A stretch of DNA of 64,000 nt from Bacteroidetes bacterium GWF2_33_16 (lineage in GTDB: Bacteria; Bacteroidota; Bacteroidia; Bacteroidales; UBA12077). This document shows positions 19,383 through 29,435 of this stretch, piece after piece. The notes beneath the pieces were generated by a model. That model was not told the origin of the DNA, made no database searches, and saw only the letters and a list, made by a program, of their open reading frames with translations. Location: the NCBI GenBank assembly GCA_001768565.1, contig MEOE01000007.1:115500-179499 (forward strand), written 5' to 3'. The first letter of the stretch is position 1; each line of letters starts with the position of its first letter. The position numbers and the translations under genes are program-made.

Positions 19383-20168
19383 ATGAGTTGGATTGAAGCA
19401 ATAATTCTTGGTATTATTCAGGGATTAACAGAGTTTTTACCTGTAAGTAGCAGTGGTCACCTTGAATTGGGTAAACACATTTTAGGTGTAGAAGTTACCG
19501 AAAACCTTACATTTACAGTTGTAGTGCATGGAGCTACTGTATTAAGTACGATAGTTGTATTCTGGAAAACAATTCTTGAACTTTTCCGAGAGCTTTTTAC
19601 ATTTAAATGGAATGAATCAACACAATATATTGTTAAGATTTTTATTTCAATGATTCCTGTATTGGTAGTTGGTATCTTCTTTAAAGATCAGGTAGAGAGC
19701 TTATTTAATGGAGATATTCTATTTGTAGGTCTTATGTTGCTTGTTACAGCAGTATTACTGACGTTTACGTATTATGCTAAGGAAAAACAAAAAGACATCT
19801 CATATAAAGATTCTTTTATTATTGGTATTGCCCAAGCCCTTGCTGTAATTCCAGGAATCTCGCGTTCGGGAGCAACCATAGCCACTGGTTTATATCTTGG
19901 AAACAAAAAAGAATTTATTGCTAAATTCTCCTTCTTAATGGTGCTGATTCCAATCATCGGGGCTAATTTAAAAGATATTATGGATTCTGATTTTACTGCA
20001 CAGGGTTCGGTTGCTGTAACGCCTCTTATTGTTGGTTTTGTTGCTGCTTTTGCTTCTGGCTTGCTTGCTTGCAAATGGATGATTAATGTTGTCAAGCGTG
20101 GCAAGCTGATTTATTTTGCAATATATTGTTTTATTATAGGTACACTGGCAATTGTTTTTTCTTTTTAA
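19383..20168 (+). CDS. uppP: Undecaprenyl-diphosphate phosphatase
   Basis: UppP (BacA) dephosphorylates undecaprenyl pyrophosphate at the inner membrane to recycle the lipid carrier for peptidoglycan and surface polysaccharides; it also confers low-level bacitracin resistance. Both family signatures are present: GLTEFLPVSSSGHLEL near residues 14-29, and PGISRSGATIATGL near 156-169 with the catalytic Ser/Arg. About eight helices span the 261 residues. Nearby surface-glycan genes at 11-18 kb depend on the same carrier. Confidence 0.96.
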   Translation: MSWIEAIILGIIQGLTEFLPVSSSGHLELGKHILGVEVTENLTFTVVVHGATVLSTIVVFWKTILELFRELFTFKWNESTQYIVKIFISMIPVLVVGIFFKDQVESLFNGDILFVGLMLLVTAVLLTFTYYAKEKQKDISYKDSFIIGIAQALAVIPGISRSGATIATGLYLGNKKEFIAKFSFLMVLIPIIGANLKDIMDSDFTAQGSVAVTPLIVGFVAAFASGLLACKWMINVVKRGKLIYFAIYCFIIGTLAIVFSF

Positions 20169-20184
20169 ATAAATATATAGAATA

Positions 20185-20907
20185 ATGTTTGGGGTAAATG
20201 ATTTGAATGAATTTAAGGAGGGATTGGTAATACCCATAAATAAACCATACGATTGGACATCGTTTGATGCTGTGAGAAAAGTAAAAAACCTTATTCTAAA
20301 CAAGTTTAGAACGACAACTGGCGAGAAGATAAGTAAACTAAAGGTTGGCCATGCAGGTACTCTCGACCCTTTAGCCGAAGGACTCATTATTCTTTGTACT
20401 GGTAAAGCCACCAAAAAGATTCAGGAGTTGCAGGATGCTCCAAAAGAATATGTTGCAACAATTGAATTGGGAAAAACAACCCCTTCATTCGATTTAGAAA
20501 CTTTGTATGATCAGGAATTTCCGATTGAACATATTACTGAGAAATTTGTAAAAGATTCATTGGTAAGTTTTATTGGGGAACAGGAACAAGTTCCTCCAGT
20601 GTATTCTGCTAAAAACGTGAATGGGAAAAGAGCCTACGACTATGCACGTAAAGGGATTGAACTGGAGCTAAAACCGAGTATCATAACCATTTCTGAGATA
20701 GAACTTACTAAGTTCAATCTGCCATTAATTGAAATACGAATAGTTTGTAGCAAGGGAACCTACATTAGATCTTTGGCTCACGATATTGGAAAAACACTAA
20801 ATAGTGGGGGGCATTTAGTTAAGCTTATTAGAACTAAAATTGGCTCATATAATGTTGAAAATTCGGTTACTATAAGTGAATTTGAAAAAATTTTAACAAC
20901 TTTGTAA
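20185..20907 (+). CDS. truB: tRNA pseudouridine(55) synthase
   Basis: TruB makes pseudouridine 55 in the T loop of tRNAs. The catalytic motif KVGHAGTLDPLAEGLIIL lies near residues 53-70 and contains the nucleophilic Asp. Also visible are KPYDWTSFDAVRKVK near the N-terminus, VPPVYSAKNVNGKRAYDYAR, and VCSKGTYIRSLAHDIG in the second half. At 240 residues it is shorter than E. coli TruB because the C-terminal PUA extension is missing, as is usual in this phylum. The start at 20185 follows uppP by 16 bp. Confidence 0.95.
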   Translation: MFGVNDLNEFKEGLVIPINKPYDWTSFDAVRKVKNLILNKFRTTTGEKISKLKVGHAGTLDPLAEGLIILCTGKATKKIQELQDAPKEYVATIELGKTTPSFDLETLYDQEFPIEHITEKFVKDSLVSFIGEQEQVPPVYSAKNVNGKRAYDYARKGIELELKPSIITISEIELTKFNLPLIEIRIVCSKGTYIRSLAHDIGKTLNSGGHLVKLIRTKIGSYNVENSVTISEFEKILTTL

Positions 20908-20971
20908 CTTATTGAATAATGCTCCGTATAAGCAGGGCGCTAATGTTTAATATATAAAACCTTTTAAATCA

Positions 20972-22021
20972 ATGAAATTATCTCAATTTAAGTTTAATTT
21001 ACCAAAAGAGCTTATTGCAAAATATCCGTCAGAAAATCGTGACGAATCCAGACTTTTAGTCGTTCATAGAAAAACTGGTGAGTTGGAACATCGTATTTTT
21101 AAAGATGTTGCCGAGTATTTTAACGATCAGGATGTTATGGTATTTAATAATACCAAAGTTTTTCCAGCAAGATTATATGGAAATAAAGAAAAAACGGGAG
21201 CTAAAATCGAGGTTTTTTTATTACGCGAACTTAACCGTGAACAACGATTATGGGATGTTTTAGTTGACCCTGCTCGTAAAATACGTATTGGAAACAAATT
21301 ATATTTTGGCGAAGATGATAGTTTGGTTGCCGAAGTAATCGATAATACTACTTCTCGTGGTAGAACATTACGCTTCCTATTCGATGGGTCATACGAAGAA
21401 TTTAAGAAAACACTTTATAACTTAGGAGAAACACCTCTTCCTCGTTTTATACAGAGAGAAGTTACTCCCGAGGACAAAGATCGTTATCAAACAATATATG
21501 CAAAACACGAGGGTGCAGTTGCTGCTCCTACTGCCGGACTTCATTTTAGTCGTGAATTACTTAAACGCCTCGAAATTAAGGGTCTTGGTTTTGCCGAAAT
21601 AACATTACATGTTGGATTGGGTAACTTCAGAACAGTTGATGTTGAAGATCTTACTAAACATAAAATGGATTCTGAAAAAATATTTATCTCAGAAGAAGCT
21701 GTAAAAAAAGTGAACGAAGCAAAAGCTAACAAAAAGAATGTAATTGCTGTTGGAACAACTGTTTTACGAACTCTTGAATCATCAGTTTCAACTACAGGTC
21801 TACTTAAACCTTACGATGGCTGGACAAACAAATTTATATTCCCTCCATACGAAGTCCAAGTACCAAATATGCTTATATCGAACTTTCATTTACCTTTATC
21901 AACATTATTAATGATGGTTTGTGCTTTTGGAGGATTTGATCCGGTATTGAACGCTTACAAAGTTGCTATAAAAGAAAAATACAACTTTGGAACCTATGGC
22001 GATGCTATGCTAATAATATAA
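20972..22021 (+). CDS. queA: SAM:tRNA ribosyltransferase-isomerase
   Basis: QueA transfers the ribose part of S-adenosylmethionine to preQ1-modified tRNA to form epoxyqueuosine, the penultimate step of queuosine synthesis. Landmarks are [20 protein letters not shown] at the N-terminus, [30 protein letters not shown] and the late [19 protein letters not shown] segment. The length of 349 residues is normal. It is the last gene of the ftsX operon and is followed by a strong hairpin terminator. Confidence 0.96.
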   Translation: MKLSQFKFNLPKELIAKYPSENRDESRLLVVHRKTGELEHRIFKDVAEYFNDQDVMVFNNTKVFPARLYGNKEKTGAKIEVFLLRELNREQRLWDVLVDPARKIRIGNKLYFGEDDSLVAEVIDNTTSRGRTLRFLFDGSYEEFKKTLYNLGETPLPRFIQREVTPEDKDRYQTIYAKHEGAVAAPTAGLHFSRELLKRLEIKGLGFAEITLHVGLGNFRTVDVEDLTKHKMDSEKIFISEEAVKKVNEAKANKKNVIAVGTTVLRTLESSVSTTGLLKPYDGWTNKFIFPPYEVQVPNMLISNFHLPLSTLLMMVCAFGGFDPVLNAYKVAIKEKYNFGTYGDAMLII

Positions 22022-22042
22022 GGTGGTTTTAAAATATTTTGA

Positions 22043-22076
22043 AAAAGGGTTAACGATTGTTAGCCCTTTTCTTTTT
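22043..22076. terminator. Intrinsic terminator between convergent queA and uracil-DNA glycosylase genes
   Basis: Arms 22043-22054 and 22059-22070 pair over 12 positions with one G-T, with a 4-nt loop. CTTTTT follows on the plus strand, and an A-tract on the left lets it work on the minus strand too. It overlaps the stop codon of the minus-strand gene. Confidence 0.8.
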
Positions 22077-22659
22077 AGCAATGTGCTGAAAAGTGGTTCG
22101 AATTTACCAGTTCACGATATTTTGTAACCACCTTTTTAAAATCTTCCCATGCAGGTCGCTTTAATTGTTCGTTACGAAGTAAAGCTGATGGATGAAAAGT
22201 AGGCATTACCTTATAGCCATTCCATATTAACCATGTTCCTCTTACCTGTGTAATTTTTGCAGATGGATCGATTAATCCCTTTAAGGCTGTGGCTCCAAGC
22301 AGAACGAGGATTGTAGGCTGAATGATTTCAATTTGTTTTAGTAAATAGGGTAAACAGGTTGTTCTTTCTTCTGGCAAAGGATCTCTGTTCTCGGGTGGGC
22401 GGCATTTTACAATGTTGGCAATATACACATGTTCAGTGCGATTAAAACCACAAACACCCAGAATTTTATCGAGCAACTCACCTGATTTTCCAACAAACGG
22501 ACGCCCCATTTGATCTTCATAATAACCCGGGCCTTCGCCAATACACATAATTTTTGCATTTGGTGAACCTTCGCCAAAAACCACATTTGTTCTTTTCTGG
22601 CTCAAGGCACAACGAGTACATTCGGTAACTTCGGCTTTTAATTGTTCCAAAGCATCCAT
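22075..22659 (-). CDS. Family 4 uracil-DNA glycosylase (Fe-S)
   Basis: The enzyme removes uracil from DNA during base-excision repair. The N-terminus has CTRC (C14 and C17), and two more cysteines lie in NIVKCRPPENRDP and ERTTCLPYLL; these four ligate the 4Fe-4S cluster of family 4/5 glycosylases. The uracil-site motif GEGPGYYEDQMGRPFVG and the late HPSALLR motif are intact. The length of 194 residues matches family 4. The gene follows a dehydrogenase gene on the minus strand after 10 bp and is probably cotranscribed with it. Confidence 0.92.
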   Translation of the reverse strand: MDALEQLKAEVTECTRCALSQKRTNVVFGEGSPNAKIMCIGEGPGYYEDQMGRPFVGKSGELLDKILGVCGFNRTEHVYIANIVKCRPPENRDPLPEERTTCLPYLLKQIEIIQPTILVLLGATALKGLIDPSAKITQVRGTWLIWNGYKVMPTFHPSALLRNEQLKRPAWEDFKKVVTKYRELVNSNHFSAHC

Positions 22660-22669
22660 AAAAGAGAGT

Positions 22670-23614
22670 TTAGTTTACAGTATTTTGTGGTTCTCCATTC
22701 ATCCATTTACGAATATTCTCAAAAACAATTTTTCCCCGGTAATCAATCGCTTCGTTTGTTGCATAACCAATATGTGGTAACAATAAAACATTTGGCAATT
22801 CGAACAAAGGATATTTAGTATTTAGAGGAGGTTCTTTTTCGTAAACATCAAGTGCTGCTCCGGCAAGCTTGTTTTCTTTTAGAGCATTGTAAAGAGCATT
22901 ATAATCAACAACCTGTCCTCTGGCGGTATTTATAAGAATAGATGTAGGTTTGAGTATATTTAGTTCTTTTTCTCCAATCAGATTTTTTGTTTCAGATGTA
23001 AGTGGAACATGTAACGAAATAATATCACTTTCTCTTAATAGTTTGTTCAGATCAACAAATGTTATATTTTCAGCTTGTTTTTTGGTTCGGTTATAAGCAA
23101 GTACATTACAACCAAATGCATTGGCCAGTCTAGCCACTTCGGCTCCGATTTGCCCGTATCCAATAATGCCAAAAGTTTTACCATACAATTCTGTTCCAAG
23201 AAAGCCCACACGGGTTTTGCCTTCTCGGGTTTGATAATCACTCCAGACAATTTTTCTTAACAAGTTTATAGTCATACCAATGGTAAGTTCAGCAACAGCA
23301 TGTGTTGAATACCCAGCGGCATTGCAAACCAGAATATTTTTCTTTTTGCAGAATTCTACCGGAATATGATCTGTTCCGGCAAAAGCAACCGAAATGAGCT
23401 TAAGATTTGGGCATTGTTCAATAATTGTTTCAGAAAGAGGCAGATTACTTAATACCAAAATATCTGCTTTTGTTGCTCGCTTAATTATATCAGATTCGCT
23501 CTCAGGTCTATTATTGTAGGTAATTAGTTCATGATTATTATCTGAAAATTCTTTTTCAAGATTTTTTAGTTCTTGGGCTAAAATGCCGATAGGTTCGAGT
23601 ATTACAATTTTCAT
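22670..23614 (-). CDS. D-isomer-specific 2-hydroxyacid dehydrogenase
   Basis: This NAD(P)-dependent oxidoreductase has 314 residues. The Rossmann motif is GIIGYGQIGAEVARLANAFG near residue 148. The substrate and catalytic residues of the family are seen in NTARGQVVDYNAL (Arg), DVYEKEPPL (Glu) and LPHIGYAT (His). The exact substrate (glycerate, lactate, glyoxylate or phosphoglycerate-like) cannot be decided. It lacks the ACT domain of classical SerA. The next gene downstream is the uracil-DNA glycosylase, without obvious pathway link. Confidence 0.85.
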   Translation of the reverse strand: MKIVILEPIGILAQELKNLEKEFSDNNHELITYNNRPESESDIIKRATKADILVLSNLPLSETIIEQCPNLKLISVAFAGTDHIPVEFCKKKNILVCNAAGYSTHAVAELTIGMTINLLRKIVWSDYQTREGKTRVGFLGTELYGKTFGIIGYGQIGAEVARLANAFGCNVLAYNRTKKQAENITFVDLNKLLRESDIISLHVPLTSETKNLIGEKELNILKPTSILINTARGQVVDYNALYNALKENKLAGAALDVYEKEPPLNTKYPLFELPNVLLLPHIGYATNEAIDYRGKIVFENIRKWMNGEPQNTVN

Positions 23615-23645
23615 CTTTAATAGATTAGTTATCCGGGATTAAAGA

Positions 23646-23672
23646 TAAAAAAAAGACCGGGATTTCCGGTCT
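23646..23672 (-). terminator. Terminator of ahcY
   Basis: AGACCGG (23654-23660) pairs with CCGGTCT (23666-23672) across a 5-nt loop. On the minus strand the stem is followed directly by a run of eight T, the textbook arrangement. Confidence 0.85.
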
Positions 23673-23680
23673 CTAATTTT

Positions 23681-25105
23681 CTAATATCTGTAGTGGTCTG
23701 CTTTGTATGGACCTTCAATCGGAACGCCAATATAATCAGCTTGTTCTTTTGTAAGTTTGGTTAATTTTACACCAATTTGCTCTAAATGTAATCGTGCAAC
23801 CTCTTCATCTAAGTGTTTTGGAAGACGATAAACATCAATCTTGTAATTGTTTTTCCATAATTCCATCTGAGCAAGTGTTTGGTTAGTAAATGAGTTACTC
23901 ATTACAAATGATGGATGTCCTGTTGCGCAACCTAAATTTACTAAACGACCTTCGGCTAGCATATAAATCGCGTGACCATCTGGGAAAACATATTTATCAA
24001 CCTGTGGTTTGATATTTATTTTCTTAATCCCAGGTAGTTTGTCAAGTTTATCAACTTGAATTTCATTATCAAAGTGTCCAATATTACATACTATCGATTG
24101 GTCTTTCATTTTTGACATATGATCGGTAGTAATGATATCTTTATTTCCAGTTGTTGTAACATAAATATTTCCTTCGCTTAGAGCATCTTCAATAGGTTTT
24201 ATTTCGAAACCTTCCATAGCAGCTTGTAAAGCACAAATCGGATCAATCTCTGTTATAATAACACGTGCACCATACGATCGCATTGATTTTGCTGAGCCTT
24301 TACCAACATCACCATAACCACAAACAACAACAACTTTACCCGCTAACATAACATCTGTAGCACGTTTAATACCATCAGCCAGTGATTCACGGCAACCATA
24401 AAGATTATCAAATTTTGATTTAGTAACCGAGTCGTTAACATTAATTGCTGGGAATAGTAGTTCGTTGCGCTCCATCATTTGATATAAGCGATGAACACCT
24501 GTTGTAGTTTCTTCTGAAACACCTTTTAACTCCTTTACTGTACGGGTCCATTTTGTTGAATCCTGTTCTAAGGTCTTGAGTAAGCTTTTATATAGTTCTT
24601 GCTCATCAATTGCCGATGGAGTTATTTTAAGAAATGAACTATCTTTTTCAGCTTTTACGCCTAAATGCACCATCATAGTTGCATCGCCACCATCATCAAC
24701 AATTAAGTTTGGGCCTTTACCTTCGGGAAATGTTAATGCCTGATTTGTACACCACCAGTATTCTTCAAGTGTTTCTTCTTTCCACGCGAAAACAGGGATT
24801 CCAACTGCAGCAATTGCTGCGGCGGCATGATCTTGTGTAGAAAAGATATTACAACTTGCCCAACGAACATCAGCACCTAATTCAACAAGGGTTTCAATTA
24901 AAACAGCAGTTTGAATTGTCATATGAAGGGATCCGGTAATTCGAGAACCTTTCAATGGTTTTTCTTTGCCATATTTTTGTCTTAGCGACATTAGTCCGGG
25001 CATTTCTTTTTCAGCTATTTCAATTTCTTTTCGTCCCCACTCTGCTAATTTCATATCTTTAACCTTGTAGGGTAAGCTGTCGATCATGGTTGATTCTAAT
25101 TTCAT
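23681..25105 (-). CDS. ahcY: Adenosylhomocysteinase
   Basis: AhcY hydrolyses S-adenosylhomocysteine to adenosine and homocysteine, removing the inhibitory by-product of methyl transfer. The N-terminus [20 protein letters not shown], the [15 protein letters not shown] block, the NAD motif [18 protein letters not shown], and the C-terminal DHYRY end are all family hallmarks. An in-frame Met upstream (25153) would add 16 non-conserved residues, so the ATG at 25103-25105 is preferred, giving 474 residues. A terminator follows it directly. Confidence 0.96.
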   Translation of the reverse strand: MKLESTMIDSLPYKVKDMKLAEWGRKEIEIAEKEMPGLMSLRQKYGKEKPLKGSRITGSLHMTIQTAVLIETLVELGADVRWASCNIFSTQDHAAAAIAAVGIPVFAWKEETLEEYWWCTNQALTFPEGKGPNLIVDDGGDATMMVHLGVKAEKDSSFLKITPSAIDEQELYKSLLKTLEQDSTKWTRTVKELKGVSEETTTGVHRLYQMMERNELLFPAINVNDSVTKSKFDNLYGCRESLADGIKRATDVMLAGKVVVVCGYGDVGKGSAKSMRSYGARVIITEIDPICALQAAMEGFEIKPIEDALSEGNIYVTTTGNKDIITTDHMSKMKDQSIVCNIGHFDNEIQVDKLDKLPGIKKINIKPQVDKYVFPDGHAIYMLAEGRLVNLGCATGHPSFVMSNSFTNQTLAQMELWKNNYKIDVYRLPKHLDEEVARLHLEQIGVKLTKLTKEQADYIGVPIEGPYKADHYRY

Positions 25106-25218
25106 TCTAATTATATTTAATGAGTTATTATATTTACATAAAATGGAATGCAAAAATAGTTAAAAAATTGGATATCAAATAAAAAGTAAACAGTTCTTCT
25201 GCAACAATTGTTCGCTTT

Positions 25219-26154
25219 TTATTTATCAAAGAGACGTTGAATTTGCTCTTTATCTTTATGTAATTGTACTTTAAGTTCATTTAGTCCGGCGAATTTTTTT
25301 TCATCCCGGATTCTTTTTACAAATGACAAGGTTACGGTTTGATTATAAATTTTATCATCAAAATTAAAAATATGAACTTCCATATTCTTTATCTTTAAAA
25401 CAGGCTCAACTGTTGGCCTTGTTCCTATATTGAGCATTCCGATATATTGGCTGTTGTTTAGCATTACGCGAACAGCATAAACGCCATCTTTAGGAATTTG
25501 TTTCCAGGGCTCTGGAAATTCTATATTCGCTGTTGGAAACCCAATTGTGCGCCCAATTTTATTGCCTTCAACTACATTTCCACTTACAAAATATTCATAC
25601 CCCAGATAATTATTGGCCATCTCAAGTTCTCCATTAACCAGAAACTCTCGAATTTTTGTTGAGCTAACAGATTCGTCATTTACAAGCTTTGCATCTAACT
25701 TCTCAATCTCAAATCCGAATTTGTCGGAACATTCTTTTAAAAATTCATATCCGGCTTTTCTGTCTTTTCCAAATTGATGATTATACCCAACAACCAGGTG
25801 TTTTACATGTATCTTCTTAACAAGATACTCTTCAATAAATTCGCAGGCGTTTAGCTGCGAGAATTCTTTGGTAAATGGAATAATAATTAGATGATCAACA
25901 CCCGTTCTGGAAAGCAAAAACTTTTTTTCATCAATATTATTTAGCAAGCGTAGGCTTTCGAGATCTTTATTAAGAACAATTCTCGGATGAGGCCATAGCG
26001 TAAGTACAACCGATTCTCCATTGTTTTTCTTTGCTAAAGTTTTAAGTCTGTTTAATATACTTAAATGTCCCTGGTGAACTCCATCGAATACCCCAATGGT
26101 TAGCACAGGGTTTTCAATGTTGAGATCTTCTATATTGTTATGAATAATCATCAA
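25219..26154 (-). CDS. ribF: Bifunctional riboflavin kinase / FAD synthetase
   Basis: RibF phosphorylates riboflavin to FMN and adenylates FMN to FAD. The N-terminal nucleotidyltransferase half shows GVFDGVHQGHLSILNRL (near residue 22) and VSSTKIREFL. The C-terminal flavokinase half begins with GRTIGFPTANI near residue 203 and carries DGVYAVRV. The 311-residue length is normal. A -7-like TACTTTTG lies on its strand at 26172-26179, close to the start. It is divergent from the thioredoxin-like lipoprotein gene. Confidence 0.96.
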   Translation of the reverse strand: MMIIHNNIEDLNIENPVLTIGVFDGVHQGHLSILNRLKTLAKKNNGESVVLTLWPHPRIVLNKDLESLRLLNNIDEKKFLLSRTGVDHLIIIPFTKEFSQLNACEFIEEYLVKKIHVKHLVVGYNHQFGKDRKAGYEFLKECSDKFGFEIEKLDAKLVNDESVSSTKIREFLVNGELEMANNYLGYEYFVSGNVVEGNKIGRTIGFPTANIEFPEPWKQIPKDGVYAVRVMLNNSQYIGMLNIGTRPTVEPVLKIKNMEVHIFNFDDKIYNQTVTLSFVKRIRDEKKFAGLNELKVQLHKDKEQIQRLFDK

Positions 26155-26260
26155 TTCCTTTATTTAGGTTACAAAAGTATAAAAAATAAAACATTTCTAA
26201 ATATTCCTCCATTAAAGTAAAAATTTGTAAAATTGCATCAGACATCAAATCTATAAACAA

Positions 26261-27421
26261 ATGAAAAAAGTAATTATTTTAATCTTAGTTGGGTTCTTGA
26301 TTACATCGTGCCAATCTCAACCTGATTATTTTACTGTTTCTGGAGTACTTACAAATGGGAGTGGTGAAAAGATTTACTTCTCAGAGTTACAAGCCAATAA
26401 AATCAATATATTAGATTCTCTTATTCTTGATAGTGATGGAGTATTTAGCTTTAAAGGAACAACGGATGTTGCTAAGTTTTACGCTCTAAGAACAAATCCA
26501 AGAAATTACATCACACTTATTATTAATCCCTTCGATCAGATAATTATTAAAGGAGATGCAAAAAACTTGGGAGGTACGTATACTGTGCAAGGTTCCGATG
26601 AATCCAATAAAATAAGATTATTGCGCAACAGACTAACCGAAAGTGTTAATAAGCTTGATGAAATTGGTGCTGAGTTTAGCTCTTCTATTGGTAAACCAGA
26701 ATTTAATAAGGTAAAGGATTCTCTGTCAAGATTATCTCTCCAGATTATTGAAGAACATAAGGATTATACAAAGCAGTTTATCACTAAAAATAGAAACTCA
26801 TTAGCCGGATTAATGGCTTTATATCAGCAGCTAGGTATGAGACAATATGTGCTAGATTCGAAGCAGGATATCAAATATTTCGAGATGGTAGATTCTGCTC
26901 TTATCAAAAGCATGCCAAAATCAGAAGCCGCTATTGCATTACATGCTCAGGTTCAGGAGATTAAACGACAACTTAGCTCTGAGTTCGAATTAAACAATAG
27001 ACTTGGAATTGGAGCTCCAGCTCCTGAAATAGCATTGCCTAATCCACAAGGAGATACAATTTTACTTTCATCACTTAAAGGTAAATATGTTTTGTTAGAT
27101 TTTTGGGCATCATGGTGCCGCCCATGCCGAGTTGAAAATCCTATACTTGTTAAAAACTATGCTAAATATCGCGATAAAGGATTTGAAATTTATCAGGTTT
27201 CTCTTGATAAAAGTAGATCGGCTTGGGAATCAACAATACTAAGTGATAGTTTAAACTGGATACATGTGAGTGATTTGCAATATTGGAACTCTGCACCGGC
27301 AAAAGTGTATAGTGTTCAAGGTATTCCTGCAAATTTCTTACTTGACAAAAATGGTCGTATAATTGCAAAAAATTTGCGCGGCGATGCACTCGAAGCAAAA
27401 CTTTCTGAATTATTTGATTAA
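26261..27421 (+). CDS. Thioredoxin-fold lipoprotein (DUF4369 + TlpA-like)
   Basis: The signal peptide ends in a lipobox (LVGFLITSC, Cys at about residue 17), so it is a periplasmic or outer-membrane lipoprotein. An N-terminal DUF4369 domain (about 20-125, with the FSGVL/GDAKNLGG-type beta pattern) is followed by a helical linker and a TlpA/AhpC-type thioredoxin domain from about residue 250. The redox motif WCRPC has its cysteines at 286 and 289, and the cis-proline loop is GIPANFLL. The protein should reduce disulfides in the envelope, for example during cytochrome c maturation or repair. A paralog with a mutated active site follows 71 bp downstream. Confidence 0.88.
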   Translation: MKKVIILILVGFLITSCQSQPDYFTVSGVLTNGSGEKIYFSELQANKINILDSLILDSDGVFSFKGTTDVAKFYALRTNPRNYITLIINPFDQIIIKGDAKNLGGTYTVQGSDESNKIRLLRNRLTESVNKLDEIGAEFSSSIGKPEFNKVKDSLSRLSLQIIEEHKDYTKQFITKNRNSLAGLMALYQQLGMRQYVLDSKQDIKYFEMVDSALIKSMPKSEAAIALHAQVQEIKRQLSSEFELNNRLGIGAPAPEIALPNPQGDTILLSSLKGKYVLLDFWASWCRPCRVENPILVKNYAKYRDKGFEIYQVSLDKSRSAWESTILSDSLNWIHVSDLQYWNSAPAKVYSVQGIPANFLLDKNGRIIAKNLRGDALEAKLSELFD

Positions 27422-27492
27422 CTTAGTGCCTGCTTAAAAATAAATATACTGTAAAACCCTATGTAGGGAATGTTTGATTAAAAATTTATTGA

Positions 27493-28671
27493 ATGAAAAA
27501 AATACTTCTCTTAGCACCTTTTATTCTTTTAATTATGATTTCTTGTAATAAAAATAACAAGATTGAGATAAAAGGAACAATTACCAATGCCGAAGGTAAA
27601 AATTTAGTATTTAAGGAATTGCTGGTTGACGGAGCATTGGATATTGATAAAATAAAACTAGGTAAAGATGGTTCGTTTAAGTTTAAAACAGAAACTGCTG
27701 TAAATACACCTAAATTTTACTACCTATTATTATCTAAAGACAACTTTATTACACTGCTAATAAACCCAGGCGATAGAGTTGAGATTTTAGGCGATGCTTC
27801 AGATTTAAAAAACGCCAGGATTATTGGTTCAAAAGAATCTTTACAGATACAAATGCTTAACAATAGGTTGAATGATACAAAAAACAAACTCGACTCGTTA
27901 TCAAAACAATTTAAAAATAGTAGTAAGATAGATGCAAATGACATTCAACTTAATGAGATTAATCAAAAATATGCCAAGTTAGTAAATAATCTAAGAGATT
28001 CTTCCATTGCATTTATTCTAAATAACTTAGATAACATGGCTTCTATAATGGTTTTGTATCAAAAAATAGACGATGAGAATTTTGTATTGTATAAAAATCG
28101 TGATTTACAGTATATAAAGCTCGTTTCAGATGCTCTGGGGAAAAAATATCCCGATTCACCTCATGTTAAATCATTGTTGGCTGATAAGGATAATTTGTTA
28201 AAAAGATATGATCAACTAATTACTCAGAAAAAGATTGAAGAGGCAACCAAAGACAAAGCGATTTCAGGATTGCCAAATATTGAACTTCCAAATCCAAATG
28301 GAGATACTATCTCATTTAATAAAATAAATACAAAATATAAATTATTATGCTTTTGGGCAACATGGAGTCAGGAAAGCATACAACGAAATTTGGAACTCAT
28401 TCCATTATATAAGAAATATAATGGCAAAGGTTTTGAAATATTTATGGTATCTCTCGACACAAAAGATGATGTATGGAAAAAGGCAATTCAATTTGATCAA
28501 TTGAATTGGATTAATGTTATAGACCAAAGTGGAAGAACATCGTATGTTGCTAAAATATATAATGTGCGGGCTTTGCCAACAAGTTATCTTATTAATAGTA
28601 ATGATGAAATTGTTTCTGTAAATCCTTCTATAAAAGAGATTTCAAATACGTTAGAATACGCACTTAAATAA
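27493..28671 (+). CDS. Thioredoxin-fold lipoprotein lacking the CxxC active site
   Basis: This 392-residue lipoprotein (lipobox LIMISC, Cys at about 18) is a paralog of the preceding gene: same DUF4369 region, same helical linker, same C-terminal fold with IELPNPNGDT aligned to IALPNPQGDT. The position of the CxxC is SQES (292-295 within FWATWSQES), so both catalytic cysteines are gone while the cis-proline loop (RALPTSYLI) remains. It therefore cannot do thiol-disulfide exchange and may bind partners or act as a chaperone. It is intact, without stops, so selection has kept it. A tandem duplication with loss of catalysis is the simplest history. Confidence 0.85.
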   Translation: MKKILLLAPFILLIMISCNKNNKIEIKGTITNAEGKNLVFKELLVDGALDIDKIKLGKDGSFKFKTETAVNTPKFYYLLLSKDNFITLLINPGDRVEILGDASDLKNARIIGSKESLQIQMLNNRLNDTKNKLDSLSKQFKNSSKIDANDIQLNEINQKYAKLVNNLRDSSIAFILNNLDNMASIMVLYQKIDDENFVLYKNRDLQYIKLVSDALGKKYPDSPHVKSLLADKDNLLKRYDQLITQKKIEEATKDKAISGLPNIELPNPNGDTISFNKINTKYKLLCFWATWSQESIQRNLELIPLYKKYNGKGFEIFMVSLDTKDDVWKKAIQFDQLNWINVIDQSGRTSYVAKIYNVRALPTSYLINSNDEIVSVNPSIKEISNTLEYALK

Positions 28672-28677
28672 ACCATA

Positions 28678-29424
28678 TTGAACCAAACAGGGAAAATATA
28701 TTTTGCATCTGACATACATTTAGGACTCCCCTCATACAAAAAAAGTCTTGAAAGAGAAAAGCTTTTTGTTAAGTGGCTTGATGAGATAAAAAATGATGCT
28801 CAGGAAATAATTTTACTAGGTGATATTTTTGATTTTTGGTTTGAATATAAACGAGCAATTCCTAAAGGTTTTACACGTTTTTTAGGGAAGATTTGTGAGA
28901 TAACTGACGCAGGAATTCCAGTTCATTTTTTTACTGGCAACCATGATATGTGGGTTTTTGATTATTTACCTAAGGAAACGGGTGTATTTTTGCATAAGAA
29001 ACCTTTAGTTAGAGAATTTTCAGGCAAACGTTTTTATTTAGCTCATGGCGATGGTATGGGCCCCGGAGATTATGCGTATAAGATATTGAAACGTATCTTT
29101 GCCAGTAAACTCTCTCAATGGTTATTTGCACGGTTTCATCCTAACTTCGGAATATTTATTGCCAATTCATGGTCGACACATAACCGATATTCCAGAGAGA
29201 CAAAACCATTCGAAGGAGAGAACAAAGAATGGCTTATTCTATATTCTCGTGAGTTATTAAAAACCGAGAGTTTCGATTTCATGATTTATGGGCACAGGCA
29301 TATTCCAATGGATATGAAGCTGGCAGATAATTGTCGCTATGTTAATTTAGGCGATTGGTTAAGTCATTTTACATATGCTGTTTTTGATGGTAATGACCTG
29401 ATTCTAAAAGAGTATAAAAAGTAA
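28678..29424 (+). CDS. lpxH: UDP-2,3-diacylglucosamine diphosphatase (LpxH-like)
   Basis: LpxH cleaves UDP-2,3-diacylglucosamine to lipid X in lipid A synthesis at the inner membrane. The calcineurin-like phosphoesterase metal motifs are complete: SDIHLG (D12, H14), LGDIFDFWFE, TGNHDMW, LAHGDGMG and YGHRHIP. The length of 248 residues is usual. The only start available is TTG at 28678: an in-frame stop (the end of the preceding gene) lies three codons upstream and the first motif begins at residue 8, so an ATG start is excluded. The gene follows the lipoprotein gene by 6 bp. Confidence 0.88.
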   Translation: MNQTGKIYFASDIHLGLPSYKKSLEREKLFVKWLDEIKNDAQEIILLGDIFDFWFEYKRAIPKGFTRFLGKICEITDAGIPVHFFTGNHDMWVFDYLPKETGVFLHKKPLVREFSGKRFYLAHGDGMGPGDYAYKILKRIFASKLSQWLFARFHPNFGIFIANSWSTHNRYSRETKPFEGENKEWLILYSRELLKTESFDFMIYGHRHIPMDMKLADNCRYVNLGDWLSHFTYAVFDGNDLILKEYKK

Positions 29425-29435
29425 GTATTGATTAT

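Noticed and set aside
19968..20414. 148-codon open frame antisense to uppP and truB
   Set aside because: It mirrors two well-supported genes; its translation has no domain, signal peptide or start signal.
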